64,000 nt of DNA, taken from contig JAQSWQ010000015.1 of the NCBI GenBank assembly GCA_029266525.1, forward strand, positions 1 through 64,000. The letters run 5' to 3'. Made by a program: the position numbers and the translations under genes. The DNA is from Microvirga sp. GTDB taxonomy: Bacteria; Pseudomonadota; Alphaproteobacteria; Rhizobiales; Beijerinckiaceae. The notes below the pieces were generated by a model, which saw only the letters and a program-made list of their open reading frames with translations, did no database searches and was not told where the DNA came from. Shown here piece after piece: positions 27,947 to 36,113 of the stretch (position 1 is the stretch's first letter; every line of letters begins with the position of its first letter).

Positions 27947-28972
27947 TCAGTTCATGATGTTTTCGGCGAACCATTTTCGCCATTCGGCGGTCTTCTCGGC
28001 GCGCAGCTTATGGTCGATCACGATCGCTTCTTTATTCCACTGCTCCGGCGTGCTGAAGATGCCCGGCATCTTGGCAACATCGGGCGGAAGCTTGGCGTTC
28101 GTCACCGCTGGGCTGCCCTTCTTGAGCTTCGCGATGTCGGCCTGCACCTCGGGATCCAGCACCGTGTCGATGAACTTGTAGGCGAGTTCGATCTTCTTCG
28201 ACCCCTTCATGATGCCGACCGTGTCGATCCCGAGGATCGCGCCCTCCTTGGGAATGACGAGCTCGATAGGGACGCCTTCGCCTTTCATGTGGTGGGCGTT
28301 CATCGACAGGATAACCTGTACGGGCGTCTCGCCATTGGCGATGAGCTGCTGGCTGTTCGCATCGTTGGTGTAGAACGCCTTGAAGCTCGGCTTCAGCTCC
28401 TTGAGCTTCGCCTGGCCTTTCTCCCAGCTTGCCGCGTCGCCTCCCGATAGCATCGCTGCCACCGCGATAATGTGGCTAGGATCGAAATCAGGGGCGGCGA
28501 GCTTGCCCTTGACCTCGGGCTTCCACAGGTCCGCCCAGCTCTCGAATTTCACCCCCTTCATCAGGTCGGGCCTGTAGCCGATCGTGTAGACGTAAGCCCA
28601 GGCGCCGATGTGGAACGGGCTGATCTTCGCCTGGTCCACGAGACTCTTGGCGTTCGGGATCTTCGAAACGTCGAGCGTCTCGAACAGACCGTCATTGGCG
28701 TAGAGCCAGCCGACATGCGAGGTCGTGAAGGTGATGTCGCTTTCGGGGCTGCCCTTGGCGAGCTTCGCCTTGTTCAGCCGGTCGATGGTGCCGCCGGTGA
28801 TGAACTCGACATCAGCCCCGGTTTGCTGCTTGAACTTCTTGGCCGCGGTCTCGGCGACGAGGTCGCGCCAGCTGCCGCCCCAGATGCTAACGACGAGCTT
28901 CTCCTGCGCGCCGGCGGGAAGCGGAAGCAGGGCAATCGCGAGGAGAGCGGCGAGGAGCAGGTGTCGCTTCAT
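27947..28972 (-). CDS. Extracellular solute-binding protein, PotD-like
   Basis: A 341-residue periplasmic binding protein of the PotD/SBP_bac_8 group. The signal peptide is MKRHLLLAAL then a Leu/Ala core, with likely cleavage after Ala22 (PAGAQ). The mature start LVVSIWGGSWRD is characteristic, and KGSPESDITFTTSHVGWLYAND follows. The open frame extends upstream to 29143, but the ATG at 28972 has AAGGAG 9 bp before it and gives the proper leader. First gene of the importer operon. Confidence 0.93.
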   Translation of the reverse strand: MKRHLLLAALLAIALLPLPAGAQEKLVVSIWGGSWRDLVAETAAKKFKQQTGADVEFITGGTIDRLNKAKLAKGSPESDITFTTSHVGWLYANDGLFETLDVSKIPNAKSLVDQAKISPFHIGAWAYVYTIGYRPDLMKGVKFESWADLWKPEVKGKLAAPDFDPSHIIAVAAMLSGGDAASWEKGQAKLKELKPSFKAFYTNDANSQQLIANGETPVQVILSMNAHHMKGEGVPIELVIPKEGAILGIDTVGIMKGSKKIELAYKFIDTVLDPEVQADIAKLKKGSPAVTNAKLPPDVAKMPGIFSTPEQWNKEAIVIDHKLRAEKTAEWRKWFAENIMN

Positions 28973-29379
28973 GACGGATACTCCTTCTGAAGACGATGGC
29001 GCATCGCGGGGTTCCCACGGCGGCGAAGACATCGTCGTGAGCCGGGCCAGGTGCGTCAAGCGGTTTCGACGGATCGCTTGCACGGCTCGCGGGCATTCGG
29101 TCTCTGGATTGGGCAGACGCTGGGGCGGTCGCGCAGATCGCACTTACGAGCGAGGTGACGACATCGCTCGAGTGCAATGACAATGGCATCCGCCGTAGCG
29201 CCCGCCTGCGTCGGCGCTCCGCAGAACCTCTGCCGGGACATTGATCGACTTGGGCTCAGAAAGGCGTTCTTTCAGCTGCCCGGAAGCTCTGGTATCTGCA
29301 CCCTCTCGAACGATGGGCAGTTCCGGTGCGGAACCCCGAAGGCGCTAGCCGCCTCGGCCTTGAGCGAGGATGAGCCCGG
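28973..29379. other. Intergenic region between the PotD-like and RidA genes
   Basis: A 407-bp divergent region. The reading frames inside it (for example 29177-29383 plus) have no recognisable domain and look like chance frames in GC-rich DNA. It should hold promoters for the Pot-type operon (leftward) and for ridA (rightward). I see no clear operator or RNA gene. Confidence 0.55.
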
Positions 29380-29805
29380 ATGACCACCCACAAACGGCTG
29401 CGCCGGTTCAACACCAAGGACACGTATCCCGAGCAGAAGCTGGATAACGATCTGTGCCAGACGGTTGTGGCGCGCGGGACCATGGTATTCGTTCGCGGCC
29501 AGATCGGTCAGGATCTCGAGACACGCGAGAGCGTCGCAATCGGCGATCCAGCCGGCCAAGCCGAGCGGGCAATGGCGAACATCGACATGCTTCTTCGCGA
29601 GGCGGGCTCGAAACTCGAGCACATCTGCAAGATCACCATCTACATCGTCGATCCGCGCTACCGCGAACCGGTGTACCGCGTTGTCGGCAAATGGCTGAAG
29701 GGTGTTTACCCGGTCTCTACCGGGCTTGTAATCTCGGCCCTCGCCCGGCCGGAATGGCTGGTCGAGATCGACGTGATCGCTGTCATTCCGGATAACGCGC
29801 TGTGA
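29380..29805 (+). CDS. RidA family protein (reactive imine deaminase-like)
   Basis: A 141-residue YjgF/YER057c/UK114-type protein. Visible features are VFVRGQIGQDL near the front, the QAERAMANIDMLLREAGSKLEHICKITIYIVDPRYR segment and the C-terminal PEWLVEIDVIAVIP. Proteins of this fold hydrolyse reactive enamines and imines from PLP enzymes or act in catabolic pathways; the catalytic Arg corresponds to the position near Arg99 in DPRYR, though exact alignment is needed. The next gene starts 4 bp before its stop, so RidA and the DUF1028 protein are co-translated. Confidence 0.88.
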   Translation: MTTHKRLRRFNTKDTYPEQKLDNDLCQTVVARGTMVFVRGQIGQDLETRESVAIGDPAGQAERAMANIDMLLREAGSKLEHICKITIYIVDPRYREPVYRVVGKWLKGVYPVSTGLVISALARPEWLVEIDVIAVIPDNAL

Positions 29806-30476
29806 CTTTCTCCATTGTGGCCCGCTGCCCGGGAACCCGCATGTTCGGAGTCGCGGTCTCCTCTTCATCGCCCGCCGTCGCGGCGCGTTGCGCATACGCC
29901 CGGGCGGGCGTGGGTGCCGTCGCGAGCCAGAACGTCACGGACCCTGAACTCGGACCGCGAACGCTCGATCTGATGGAGCTCGGAGCTGACGCCGCGCGCG
30001 CGGTCGCGATTATCCGCGACACCGCGCCCCATGCCGAGTTCCGTCAGATCCTTGCAGTTGACCGCAATGGCGGCTCGGCAATTCACTCTGGCCGGCGCGC
30101 ATTGGGGGTGTGGGCCGAAGCACGAGCGCAGGATGTGGCATGCGGCGGCAATCTCCTCGCCGATCCCGGCGTGGCCCAGGCCATGGTCGACGCGTTCGCG
30201 ACAAGCAAGGGCCACCTTGCAGACCGGCTGATCGCGTCGATGCAGGCTGCACTTACCGCCGGCGGTGAGGCCGGGCCGGTTCATTCTGCCGGCCTGAAGA
30301 TCGTCCGCGAGGTCTCCTGGCCGGTGGCCGATCTGCGGATTGACTGGACCGAGGCATGTCCCATCGTAGAGCTGGCGGCCTTATGGGCGCTCTACAAGCC
30401 GCAGCTTGAGGACTATGTAGCCCGCGCGCTAATGCCGACCGCGGCTCCGACCTTTGGGGTTCCAGGGGATCTCTAG
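29802..30476 (+). CDS. DUF1028 domain-containing protein
   Basis: A 224-residue DUF1028 protein. It starts at a GTG overlapping the RidA stop (GTGA). Family hallmarks are TFSIVARCPGTRMFGVAVSSSSPAVAARC, ASQNVTDPELGPRTLDLM and ACGGNLLADPGVAQAMVDAF. The family is predicted to have an Ntn-hydrolase-like fold, which would make the N-terminal Thr2 or Ser4 a candidate nucleophile after Met removal, but no function is established. It is often found next to RidA-like genes in catabolic loci, as here. Confidence 0.87.
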   Translation: MTFSIVARCPGTRMFGVAVSSSSPAVAARCAYARAGVGAVASQNVTDPELGPRTLDLMELGADAARAVAIIRDTAPHAEFRQILAVDRNGGSAIHSGRRALGVWAEARAQDVACGGNLLADPGVAQAMVDAFATSKGHLADRLIASMQAALTAGGEAGPVHSAGLKIVREVSWPVADLRIDWTEACPIVELAALWALYKPQLEDYVARALMPTAAPTFGVPGDL

Positions 30477-30483
30477 GCTCCGC

Positions 30484-31740
30484 CTATCTCGCCGAGCCCT
30501 GATAAGCCAGATATTTTCGCTGCGTGGCGATATGCTCAGCTAAATACCTGGCATCGTGCCATACACCCCAAATGAAGCTCGATGCCCTTCGCGATTGCCA
30601 GGGTAATCCAAGAAAGTAAATTCCTGGCTCGGTGGAAATACCTCGTTGATGCTTCGGCTTGCCATTTTCGTCGAAGCCATCAACCTTCAACCAGCTATAG
30701 TCTGTGGTATAGCCAGTGGCCCATATAATTGAGGTTACCCCATATTCAGTCAGATCGAGTTTCAGAATGGGATCGCTGACGCATTTCGGATCCGAATCGA
30801 TCTTACGAGCATCTGGCTCCTCCGGAAGGTTGACTCCATAACGGACGACATACGCGTCCGCTTCGTCTAGTACCGACAAGTAGTTGGTATCACCACGCAT
30901 GAGGTTCTCGGCGAGGTCGGCTTTCAGAAACACTACACCGTCGCTATACGATTCCGTCCGGCCAAGCAGCGTAATCCCCTGCGCGGCGAGCCGCCTGAAG
31001 TCGATGGTATGGCCGCCACTGGCACCACTCACCGCGATGGTAACATGCTCTGTGCCCGGCTTCTTGGCTTGGGCGTCCCACTTACCGAGAACACCGAGCC
31101 ACCAGCAGTAGTCGCGTTGGCGATACGAGCGCGGAGGGCGATCATGGGGCCCGACCGACAGGTAGACGCGCCTGCCAGAAAGCGAGAGTTCTTCCGCGAT
31201 CTGCACCCCAGAGGATCCTGCTCCAACCACCAATACTGCACCCGGCGGTAACTGATCCGGATTCTTATAGGCCTTAGAATGGATCTGCATGAGCCCAGCA
31301 TTTCCAGGAACAAGCGCGGGCATTATCGGGCACTGAAAAGCCCCGGTGGCTGCGACTACATTGTTGGCCTCGATTTCTCCGTCCGAGGTTTTTACGCGAA
31401 AGCCACGACGACCATCGTTCCTGTGCACTTCCTTCACTTCCACGCCACAGCGGAGGGGCGCGGAAATTTCGTTCGCATAGGCGACAAAGTAGTCCGCAAC
31501 CTTCTCCTTATGAACAAAAGCATCGGGGTTGGTATCGGGGAATTCCATACCCGGAAAGCGATCATGCCAGGCGGGACCGTTCGCAACCAACGAGTCCCAT
31601 CTTTCTGAGCGCCAGCGTTCGGCAATGCGGTGCCGCTCAAGCACGAGATGAGGTACGCCGCAGGTGCTGAGATGCTCGCTCATAGCCACGCCGGCCTGGC
31701 CAGCACCTACGACAAGAGTATCTATTGTTTCGAGTGACAT
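30484..31740 (-). CDS. Flavin-containing monooxygenase-like NAD(P)/FAD oxidoreductase
   Basis: A 418-residue flavoprotein with two Rossmann motifs: GAGQAG at residues 12-17 for FAD and VVGAGSSGVQIAEEL in the middle for NADPH, as in FMO/CzcO-type monooxygenases. WATGYTTDYSWL is the conserved ATG-type motif. It would oxygenate an amine, sulphide or ketone. The gene is clearly lower in GC than its neighbours (28 of 60 bases are G or C at 30601-30660 by my count), suggesting recent transfer. It is convergent with the DUF1028 gene 7 bp away. Confidence 0.87.
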   Translation of the reverse strand: MSLETIDTLVVGAGQAGVAMSEHLSTCGVPHLVLERHRIAERWRSERWDSLVANGPAWHDRFPGMEFPDTNPDAFVHKEKVADYFVAYANEISAPLRCGVEVKEVHRNDGRRGFRVKTSDGEIEANNVVAATGAFQCPIMPALVPGNAGLMQIHSKAYKNPDQLPPGAVLVVGAGSSGVQIAEELSLSGRRVYLSVGPHDRPPRSYRQRDYCWWLGVLGKWDAQAKKPGTEHVTIAVSGASGGHTIDFRRLAAQGITLLGRTESYSDGVVFLKADLAENLMRGDTNYLSVLDEADAYVVRYGVNLPEEPDARKIDSDPKCVSDPILKLDLTEYGVTSIIWATGYTTDYSWLKVDGFDENGKPKHQRGISTEPGIYFLGLPWQSRRASSFIWGVWHDARYLAEHIATQRKYLAYQGSAR

Positions 31741-31814
31741 ACTTCCTCACTTCTGACGGTAGCTGCAACACATCCGCCGAGCTGATGCCTCGCGGACCTA
31801 CAACGGCAGCGCCT

Positions 31815-32660
31815 TTAGCGCACCCAGTTGATCAGCGGCGTGTATGCGTCCAGCCCACGCACGATTTCGTCTGGGGTGCGGTCAGGGACCTCCACGAGTA
31901 TGCGGTGGATGCCCGCCTCAAGATAAGGTGCGAGCGCCGCTCGGTCAGCAGGCGCGTTAAACACCGTAATGGTGAGCTCGGTTGGATCGCGTCCAGCTTG
32001 GGTCGCGGCCTCTTTTAGACGAGCGACTGCACTCCTTGGCTCCCAGTTGCCGCGTGCACGTGGGAACCAACCGTCGCAGAACTCCACCACGCGTTTGATG
32101 GTGTGATTCGTTTCGCCTCCGAGGTAGATCGGCGGATGCGGCTTCTGCTTCGGCTTGGGATAGAGCCAAACCGGATCGAAATTGACGAACTCGCCGTGGA
32201 ATCGCGCCTCTTCATCGGTCCACAACGCCTTCATGGCGAGAACGCGCTCGCGGAGGAGCTTGAAGCGGATCTCGTACCGAGCGCCATGGTTTTCCATCTC
32301 TTCGACGTTCCAGCCACCGCCGACGGCGAAGAGGAATCGGCCGTCGGAAAGCTGGTCGAGACTTGCAACCAACTTCGCCGTGATGATCGGATCCCGCTGC
32401 GGGATGAGCGCTATCCCCGTTCCAAGTCTGAGCTTGGTGGTCGCAGCGGCGGCAAACGACAGGGCTACGAAGGGATCGTGCGTATGCTTGTAGCGCCTGG
32501 GTAGCTCGCCGCCGCTAGGGAAGGGAGTGCGCCGGCTGATCGGAATATGCGTGTGCTCGCAAAAAAACAGCGACTCGAACCCGCGCTCCTCTAGCGCTCT
32601 CGCAAGGTCCCCAGGGTTCATTCCGTAATCAGTCGGGAAATAGAATGCACCAACGAGCAT
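31815..32660 (-). CDS. LLM-class oxidoreductase, probably F420-dependent
   Basis: A 281-residue bacterial luciferase-like monooxygenase-fold protein. The start MLVGAFYFPTDYGMNPGDLA, the region RLGTGIALIPQRDPIITAKLVASLDQLSDGRFLFAVGGGW and KPHPPIYLGGETNHTIKR fit the subfamily predicted to use coenzyme F420 (Rv2161c-like). The open frame continues to 32864, but the ATG at 32660 gives the family N-terminus. The whole F420 biosynthetic set lies 11 kb away, which supports F420 over FMN. Substrate unknown. Confidence 0.82.
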   Translation of the reverse strand: MLVGAFYFPTDYGMNPGDLARALEERGFESLFFCEHTHIPISRRTPFPSGGELPRRYKHTHDPFVALSFAAAATTKLRLGTGIALIPQRDPIITAKLVASLDQLSDGRFLFAVGGGWNVEEMENHGARYEIRFKLLRERVLAMKALWTDEEARFHGEFVNFDPVWLYPKPKQKPHPPIYLGGETNHTIKRVVEFCDGWFPRARGNWEPRSAVARLKEAATQAGRDPTELTITVFNAPADRAALAPYLEAGIHRILVEVPDRTPDEIVRGLDAYTPLINWVR

Positions 32661-32727
32661 GCCTGTGCCTCCGCGGGCGACCGAGAGTCTCCCATCCCAC
32701 TCTATAGCAAACAGAAGAATCCCGTAG

Positions 32728-33162
32728 CTAGACTCGTGGCGCGATTGATAGATTGCCCCAGCTCGTGACCCTCTCAATTTGAACGGCAATAACCGGGAGA
32801 GTCGCAATCTGCATCGGCTCGAGCTGCGCGTAACGGTGACGGAGGAGTGCTTGCGCAGCATCATGTTCAGCGCCGCTAGAGAGAATTCGTGCCCGACCGC
32901 GAAGCATGATCCAACCTAGTAATGACCAATCCTCATCGTAGCGATCCGCCACAAAGGCTGCCGCGCCGTTTTCTATGATGTTCCTTACGCGTTTCAGAGG
33001 AGCGCGATTGGCCTTCGGCTTTTCGTCGATTGTCACATAGACGGTGCTCTCAGAGACTGCGAAGCATACCGGCAGGACGTGCGGCACGCGCTCGCAATCG
33101 GCCGTTGCGAGGTGCCCGACCCGGCGATCGGCCAAGAACCGGCGCTCGAAATCGGACAGCAT
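32728..33162 (-). CDS. PPOX-class (FMN-binding split barrel) protein, probably F420-dependent
   Basis: About 144 residues from the ATG at 33162; the open frame reaches 33273 and the start is uncertain. The fold is a pyridoxamine-phosphate-oxidase-like split barrel: RRVGHLATADCERVPHVLPVCFAV, then YVTIDEKPKANRAPLKRVRNIIENGAAAFVADRYDEDW. This pattern matches the Rv0121-type family predicted to bind F420. Such proteins reduce quinones, biliverdin or xenobiotics. It is in line with the LLM gene and precedes 279 bp without a gene. Confidence 0.78.
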   Translation of the reverse strand: MLSDFERRFLADRRVGHLATADCERVPHVLPVCFAVSESTVYVTIDEKPKANRAPLKRVRNIIENGAAAFVADRYDEDWSLLGWIMLRGRARILSSGAEHDAAQALLRHRYAQLEPMQIATLPVIAVQIERVTSWGNLSIAPRV

Positions 33163-33441
33163 CTCCGGCACGTCTAGTTTCGCCCGAGCTTCCTCGGCGG
33201 GGTCGCTCGTGAACTTGAACTGGCGTCCGCGAAGATACCTCTTTTGACGAAGGCACAATCCAGCGCCTTGCATCGCTGTCCGTCGGCGCGCCGCTTAGAT
33301 CTGGCGTCTCGAAAAGGGCATCGGACTCTCCTCTCGTGAACGGCGCAACGGCGCAGCAGAATAGCGACCGCGATTAAGCTCATTGCACTGTCACAAGGCA
33401 CACACATTGAGCTCGCCGGGACACGTGCCCGCGAAGGAGCC

Positions 33442-34452
33442 TCAGTGCACGACGTTCTGTGGACGACCGGCATGGAAGGCCTCGATGTTGTCGATCAGCT
33501 GGTCGGCCAAGGTCTGGATGGCCTCGGCGCTCGCCCACGCGACATGGGGCGTGAGGATGAAGTTCGGCAGATCGACAAGCCGCATGAGGGGATCATCCAT
33601 CGATGGAGGCTCGACCGTCGCAACGTCGAAGGCCGCTCCCGCGATCTGGCCTTGCCGCAGCGCAACTCCGAGGTCCTCTTCGTTCACAAGCCCGCCACGC
33701 GCAGTGTTGATGAGGAGCGGCCGGCGCTTCATGCGCGCGAACTCCGCGGCCGCGATCAAGTTGCGCGTCGAGGGCAACAACGGGCAGTGGAGCGTGATGA
33801 CGTCGCTCGTCTCGAGCACCTCCTCGAAGGGGGTGTAGAGCGGACCGAGTCCGCTCACGCCCTTGTGCGCGGCGTATAGCGTGCGCATCCCGAAGGCCCT
33901 GCCAAGCGCGGCGACTGCTTGCCCGATCGTGCCCTCGCCGATGATCCCGAGCGTCGAGCCAGCCAGGTCGTGGATGGGGTAGTCGAAGAAGCAGAACTGG
34001 CTTGCGCGCTGCCACGCACCCGCCTCGACCGCGCGTTGGTAGGCGAGAACGCTTCGACGGAGCGCGAGAAGCAGCGCGAAGGTATGCTCGGGCACCGTGT
34101 TGACGGCGTAATTGCGGATGTTCGAGACGACCACGCCCCGCTCCGCACAGGCCTTCACATCAACTGGATCGGTGCCAGTCGCGGCAACCGCCACGAACCG
34201 CAGCCGCGGCATGCGCGCGATCGCGTCGGCCGTCATCTTGACCTTGTTCACGATGACGATGGTGGCGTCTCGGCAGCGATCCTCGACCTCGCCCGGGGCT
34301 GTCCGCGGGTGCTCGGTCCAGCGGTGCGGGAAACTCGGCCTGCGCAGGACCGTTTGCCACGGGATCGTCTCCCGGTCCAGGAAAACGATCGACTCCTCCG
34401 CCTCGGGGGCGTGACGACCGGTCCGCTCAGAGGAGGCGCTAGCACCGCGCAA
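33442..34452 (-). CDS. D-isomer 2-hydroxyacid dehydrogenase (glycerate/hydroxypyruvate reductase-like)
   Basis: A 336-residue NAD(P)-dependent dehydrogenase that interconverts a 2-hydroxy acid and 2-oxo acid. The nucleotide-binding motif GEGTIG is at residues 172-177. The catalytic triad is visible as Arg252 (NTARGG), Glu281 (VEPP) and His303 (TPHVAWAS). The start is the TTG at 34452, with AAGAGGA about 6 bp upstream; no ATG or GTG lies between it and the first conserved strand (SIVFLDRE). It is divergent from the FbiB-like nitroreductase across about 70 bp. Confidence 0.9.
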   Translation of the reverse strand: MRGASASSERTGRHAPEAEESIVFLDRETIPWQTVLRRPSFPHRWTEHPRTAPGEVEDRCRDATIVIVNKVKMTADAIARMPRLRFVAVAATGTDPVDVKACAERGVVVSNIRNYAVNTVPEHTFALLLALRRSVLAYQRAVEAGAWQRASQFCFFDYPIHDLAGSTLGIIGEGTIGQAVAALGRAFGMRTLYAAHKGVSGLGPLYTPFEEVLETSDVITLHCPLLPSTRNLIAAAEFARMKRRPLLINTARGGLVNEEDLGVALRQGQIAGAAFDVATVEPPSMDDPLMRLVDLPNFILTPHVAWASAEAIQTLADQLIDNIEAFHAGRPQNVVH

Positions 34453-34523
34453 GGCGTTCCTCTTGCTATCTTCCTAATGTTGGAATCATTCTGGAGTCCG
34501 ATGATCGGGTATGCAAGCTTTTG

Positions 34524-35234
34524 ATGACTAACTGGACCTTCAAAGTGGCGGCGTCGAATGAGCTGAGCGTGGCGGGCGCGGAAGCGGATGATCGTATCGC
34601 CGAGCTGTCAAAGGCAATTCACGGCCGACGCTCGATCCGCCGGTTTCGCGACGGCAAGATTCCGCGCGAGGTGGTCCTGGAGCTGATTGAGGCAGCCGCT
34701 CGTGCGCCCTCGCCGCACAATCGGCAGCCCTGGCGCTTCGCCGTACTGCCTCGGAATGAAGGCAAGGCGCGTCTGGCCCGCAGCATGGGTGAGCGGCTTC
34801 GGGCAGATCGCATGCGCGACGGCGATTCAGTTGAAGACATAGAGGCGGACGTCGCGCGCTCCCGCGCACGGATCGAGGGCGCCGCCATCGTACTCGTCGC
34901 TGCACTGACGATGCGCGACATGGATCGCTATGAAGACGCGCGCCGCAATGAGGCCGAGCGCATTATGGCGGTCCAGGCGACGGCCGCCGCGGTCCAGAAC
35001 ATTCTGCTGCTTGCGCATACCCGCGGCTTCGGCGCTTGCTGGATGTGCGCGCCGCTGTTCTGCGCGGCAACGGTGCGCGCGGCGCTCGGGTTGCCGGAGG
35101 ATTGGGAGCCGCAGGCACTAATCACGCTCGGGATTCCCGACGGTGCCGGGCGCGAGCGCCCGCGGCTTAGGATCGACGAGACGACGATCTGGCTCGACGA
35201 CGCCAACGTGTCTGCGGCGTCGCGCGGCTCGTGA
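34524..35234 (+). CDS. Nitroreductase-fold protein resembling the FbiB C-terminal domain
   Basis: A 236-residue FMN-binding nitroreductase-fold protein. The pattern RRSIRRFRDGKIPREV, APSPHNRQPWRFAVL, YEDARRNEAERIMAVQATAAAVQNILLLAHTRGFGACWM and LGLPEDWEPQALITLGIP matches from memory the C-terminal domain of actinobacterial FbiB, which reduces dehydro-F420-0 during F420 synthesis. As cofE here encodes only the ligase domain, this stand-alone gene would supply that missing step. The usual alternative is a generic nitroreductase. The ATG at 34524 directly follows an in-frame TTG at 34521. An HMM comparison would decide. Confidence 0.78.
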   Translation: MTNWTFKVAASNELSVAGAEADDRIAELSKAIHGRRSIRRFRDGKIPREVVLELIEAAARAPSPHNRQPWRFAVLPRNEGKARLARSMGERLRADRMRDGDSVEDIEADVARSRARIEGAAIVLVAALTMRDMDRYEDARRNEAERIMAVQATAAAVQNILLLAHTRGFGACWMCAPLFCAATVRAALGLPEDWEPQALITLGIPDGAGRERPRLRIDETTIWLDDANVSAASRGS

Positions 35235-35262
35235 CTGAAGCCTAACGAAGGACTCGACCATC

Positions 35263-36060
35263 ATGTCCAAGCTGGCGCGGGTGTACAATCGCAGCCGGGT
35301 GCCTCTTTACCTTCAGGTCGCTTCCGTGATGCGCCAGAGGATTGAAGTCGGACACTGGCGCTCAGGCCAGAGGATCTCGACTCTGGAAGAGCTCGAGCGC
35401 GAGTTCGAGGTTGCCCGGGTGACCGTGCGCCAGGCGGTCGAGCTACTCGCCGAAGAGGGCCTTCTGTATTGCCAGCAGGGGCGAGGCACATTCGTCGCGG
35501 ACGAGGCGCCGAAGCGGCGTTGGCTCAACCTCGCTACCGACTGGGCCTCGCTGATCGAGCCTATCAAAGACCACATTCCCAAAATAATTGCTGTGCAGAA
35601 CCCGCCTGCCGGGCCCGTGCTTGGCACCGGCGAAGGCAAGGCGGCGCACGACTACGTCTACCTGCGCAGCGTTCAATTCCGTGACGCTGAGCCCTTTTCT
35701 ATTGTGAGCCTGCATCTCGCGCGCGACCTCTTCGACCGTGCGCCAGCCGAATTCCGGAAACATCCAGCCTTGCCCGTGCTTGCCTCGTTCGAGCGGCCGC
35801 GGATCAAGCGCGCCCATCAGACGCTTGTGATCGGCGGGGCTGACCCCGAGACTGCCGATCACCTGAAGATGGGAGTGGGTGCCCCGACTGCCGAGTGCCG
35901 CTGCATCGTCGTAGACGAACACGACCGCGCGATCTATGTCGGCAACATCACTTACCGAAGCGACTGCATCAAGCTGCACATGGAGCTGTTCCGGCGCCCG
36001 AGCCTCAGGGGCTCAGTTCGGGAGGACGCCGGTCGGCGGCCTAGAGCGCGGACAGCCTAG
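35263..36060 (+). CDS. GntR-family regulator with UTRA effector domain
   Basis: A 265-residue regulator. The N-terminal winged helix (about residues 10-75) reads VPLYLQVASVMRQRIEVGHWRSGQRISTLEELEREFEVARVTVRQAVELLAEEGLL, typical of the HutC/GntR class, followed by QQGRGTFV. The UTRA ligand-binding fold occupies about 95-240. It starts 28 bp after the nitroreductase gene and directly precedes the molybdenum hydroxylase genes, so it probably controls that operon in response to a pathway acid or heterocycle. Confidence 0.92.
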   Translation: MSKLARVYNRSRVPLYLQVASVMRQRIEVGHWRSGQRISTLEELEREFEVARVTVRQAVELLAEEGLLYCQQGRGTFVADEAPKRRWLNLATDWASLIEPIKDHIPKIIAVQNPPAGPVLGTGEGKAAHDYVYLRSVQFRDAEPFSIVSLHLARDLFDRAPAEFRKHPALPVLASFERPRIKRAHQTLVIGGADPETADHLKMGVGAPTAECRCIVVDEHDRAIYVGNITYRSDCIKLHMELFRRPSLRGSVREDAGRRPRARTA

Positions 36061-36113
36061 GCGTGAAGCACGGTCGCCTATCTGGGGCAGCGATCAAGGC
36101 AAGAGGAGCATCC

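Noticed and set aside
29177-29383. A 68-codon plus-strand frame ahead of ridA
   Set aside because: No domain, no ribosome-binding site, and it ends only just inside ridA.
34380-34400. A possible start for the hydroxyacid dehydrogenase after the GGAGGAG near 34396
   Set aside because: The only codon at that distance is ATC; the TTG at 34452 has its own ribosome-binding site and gives the normal length.
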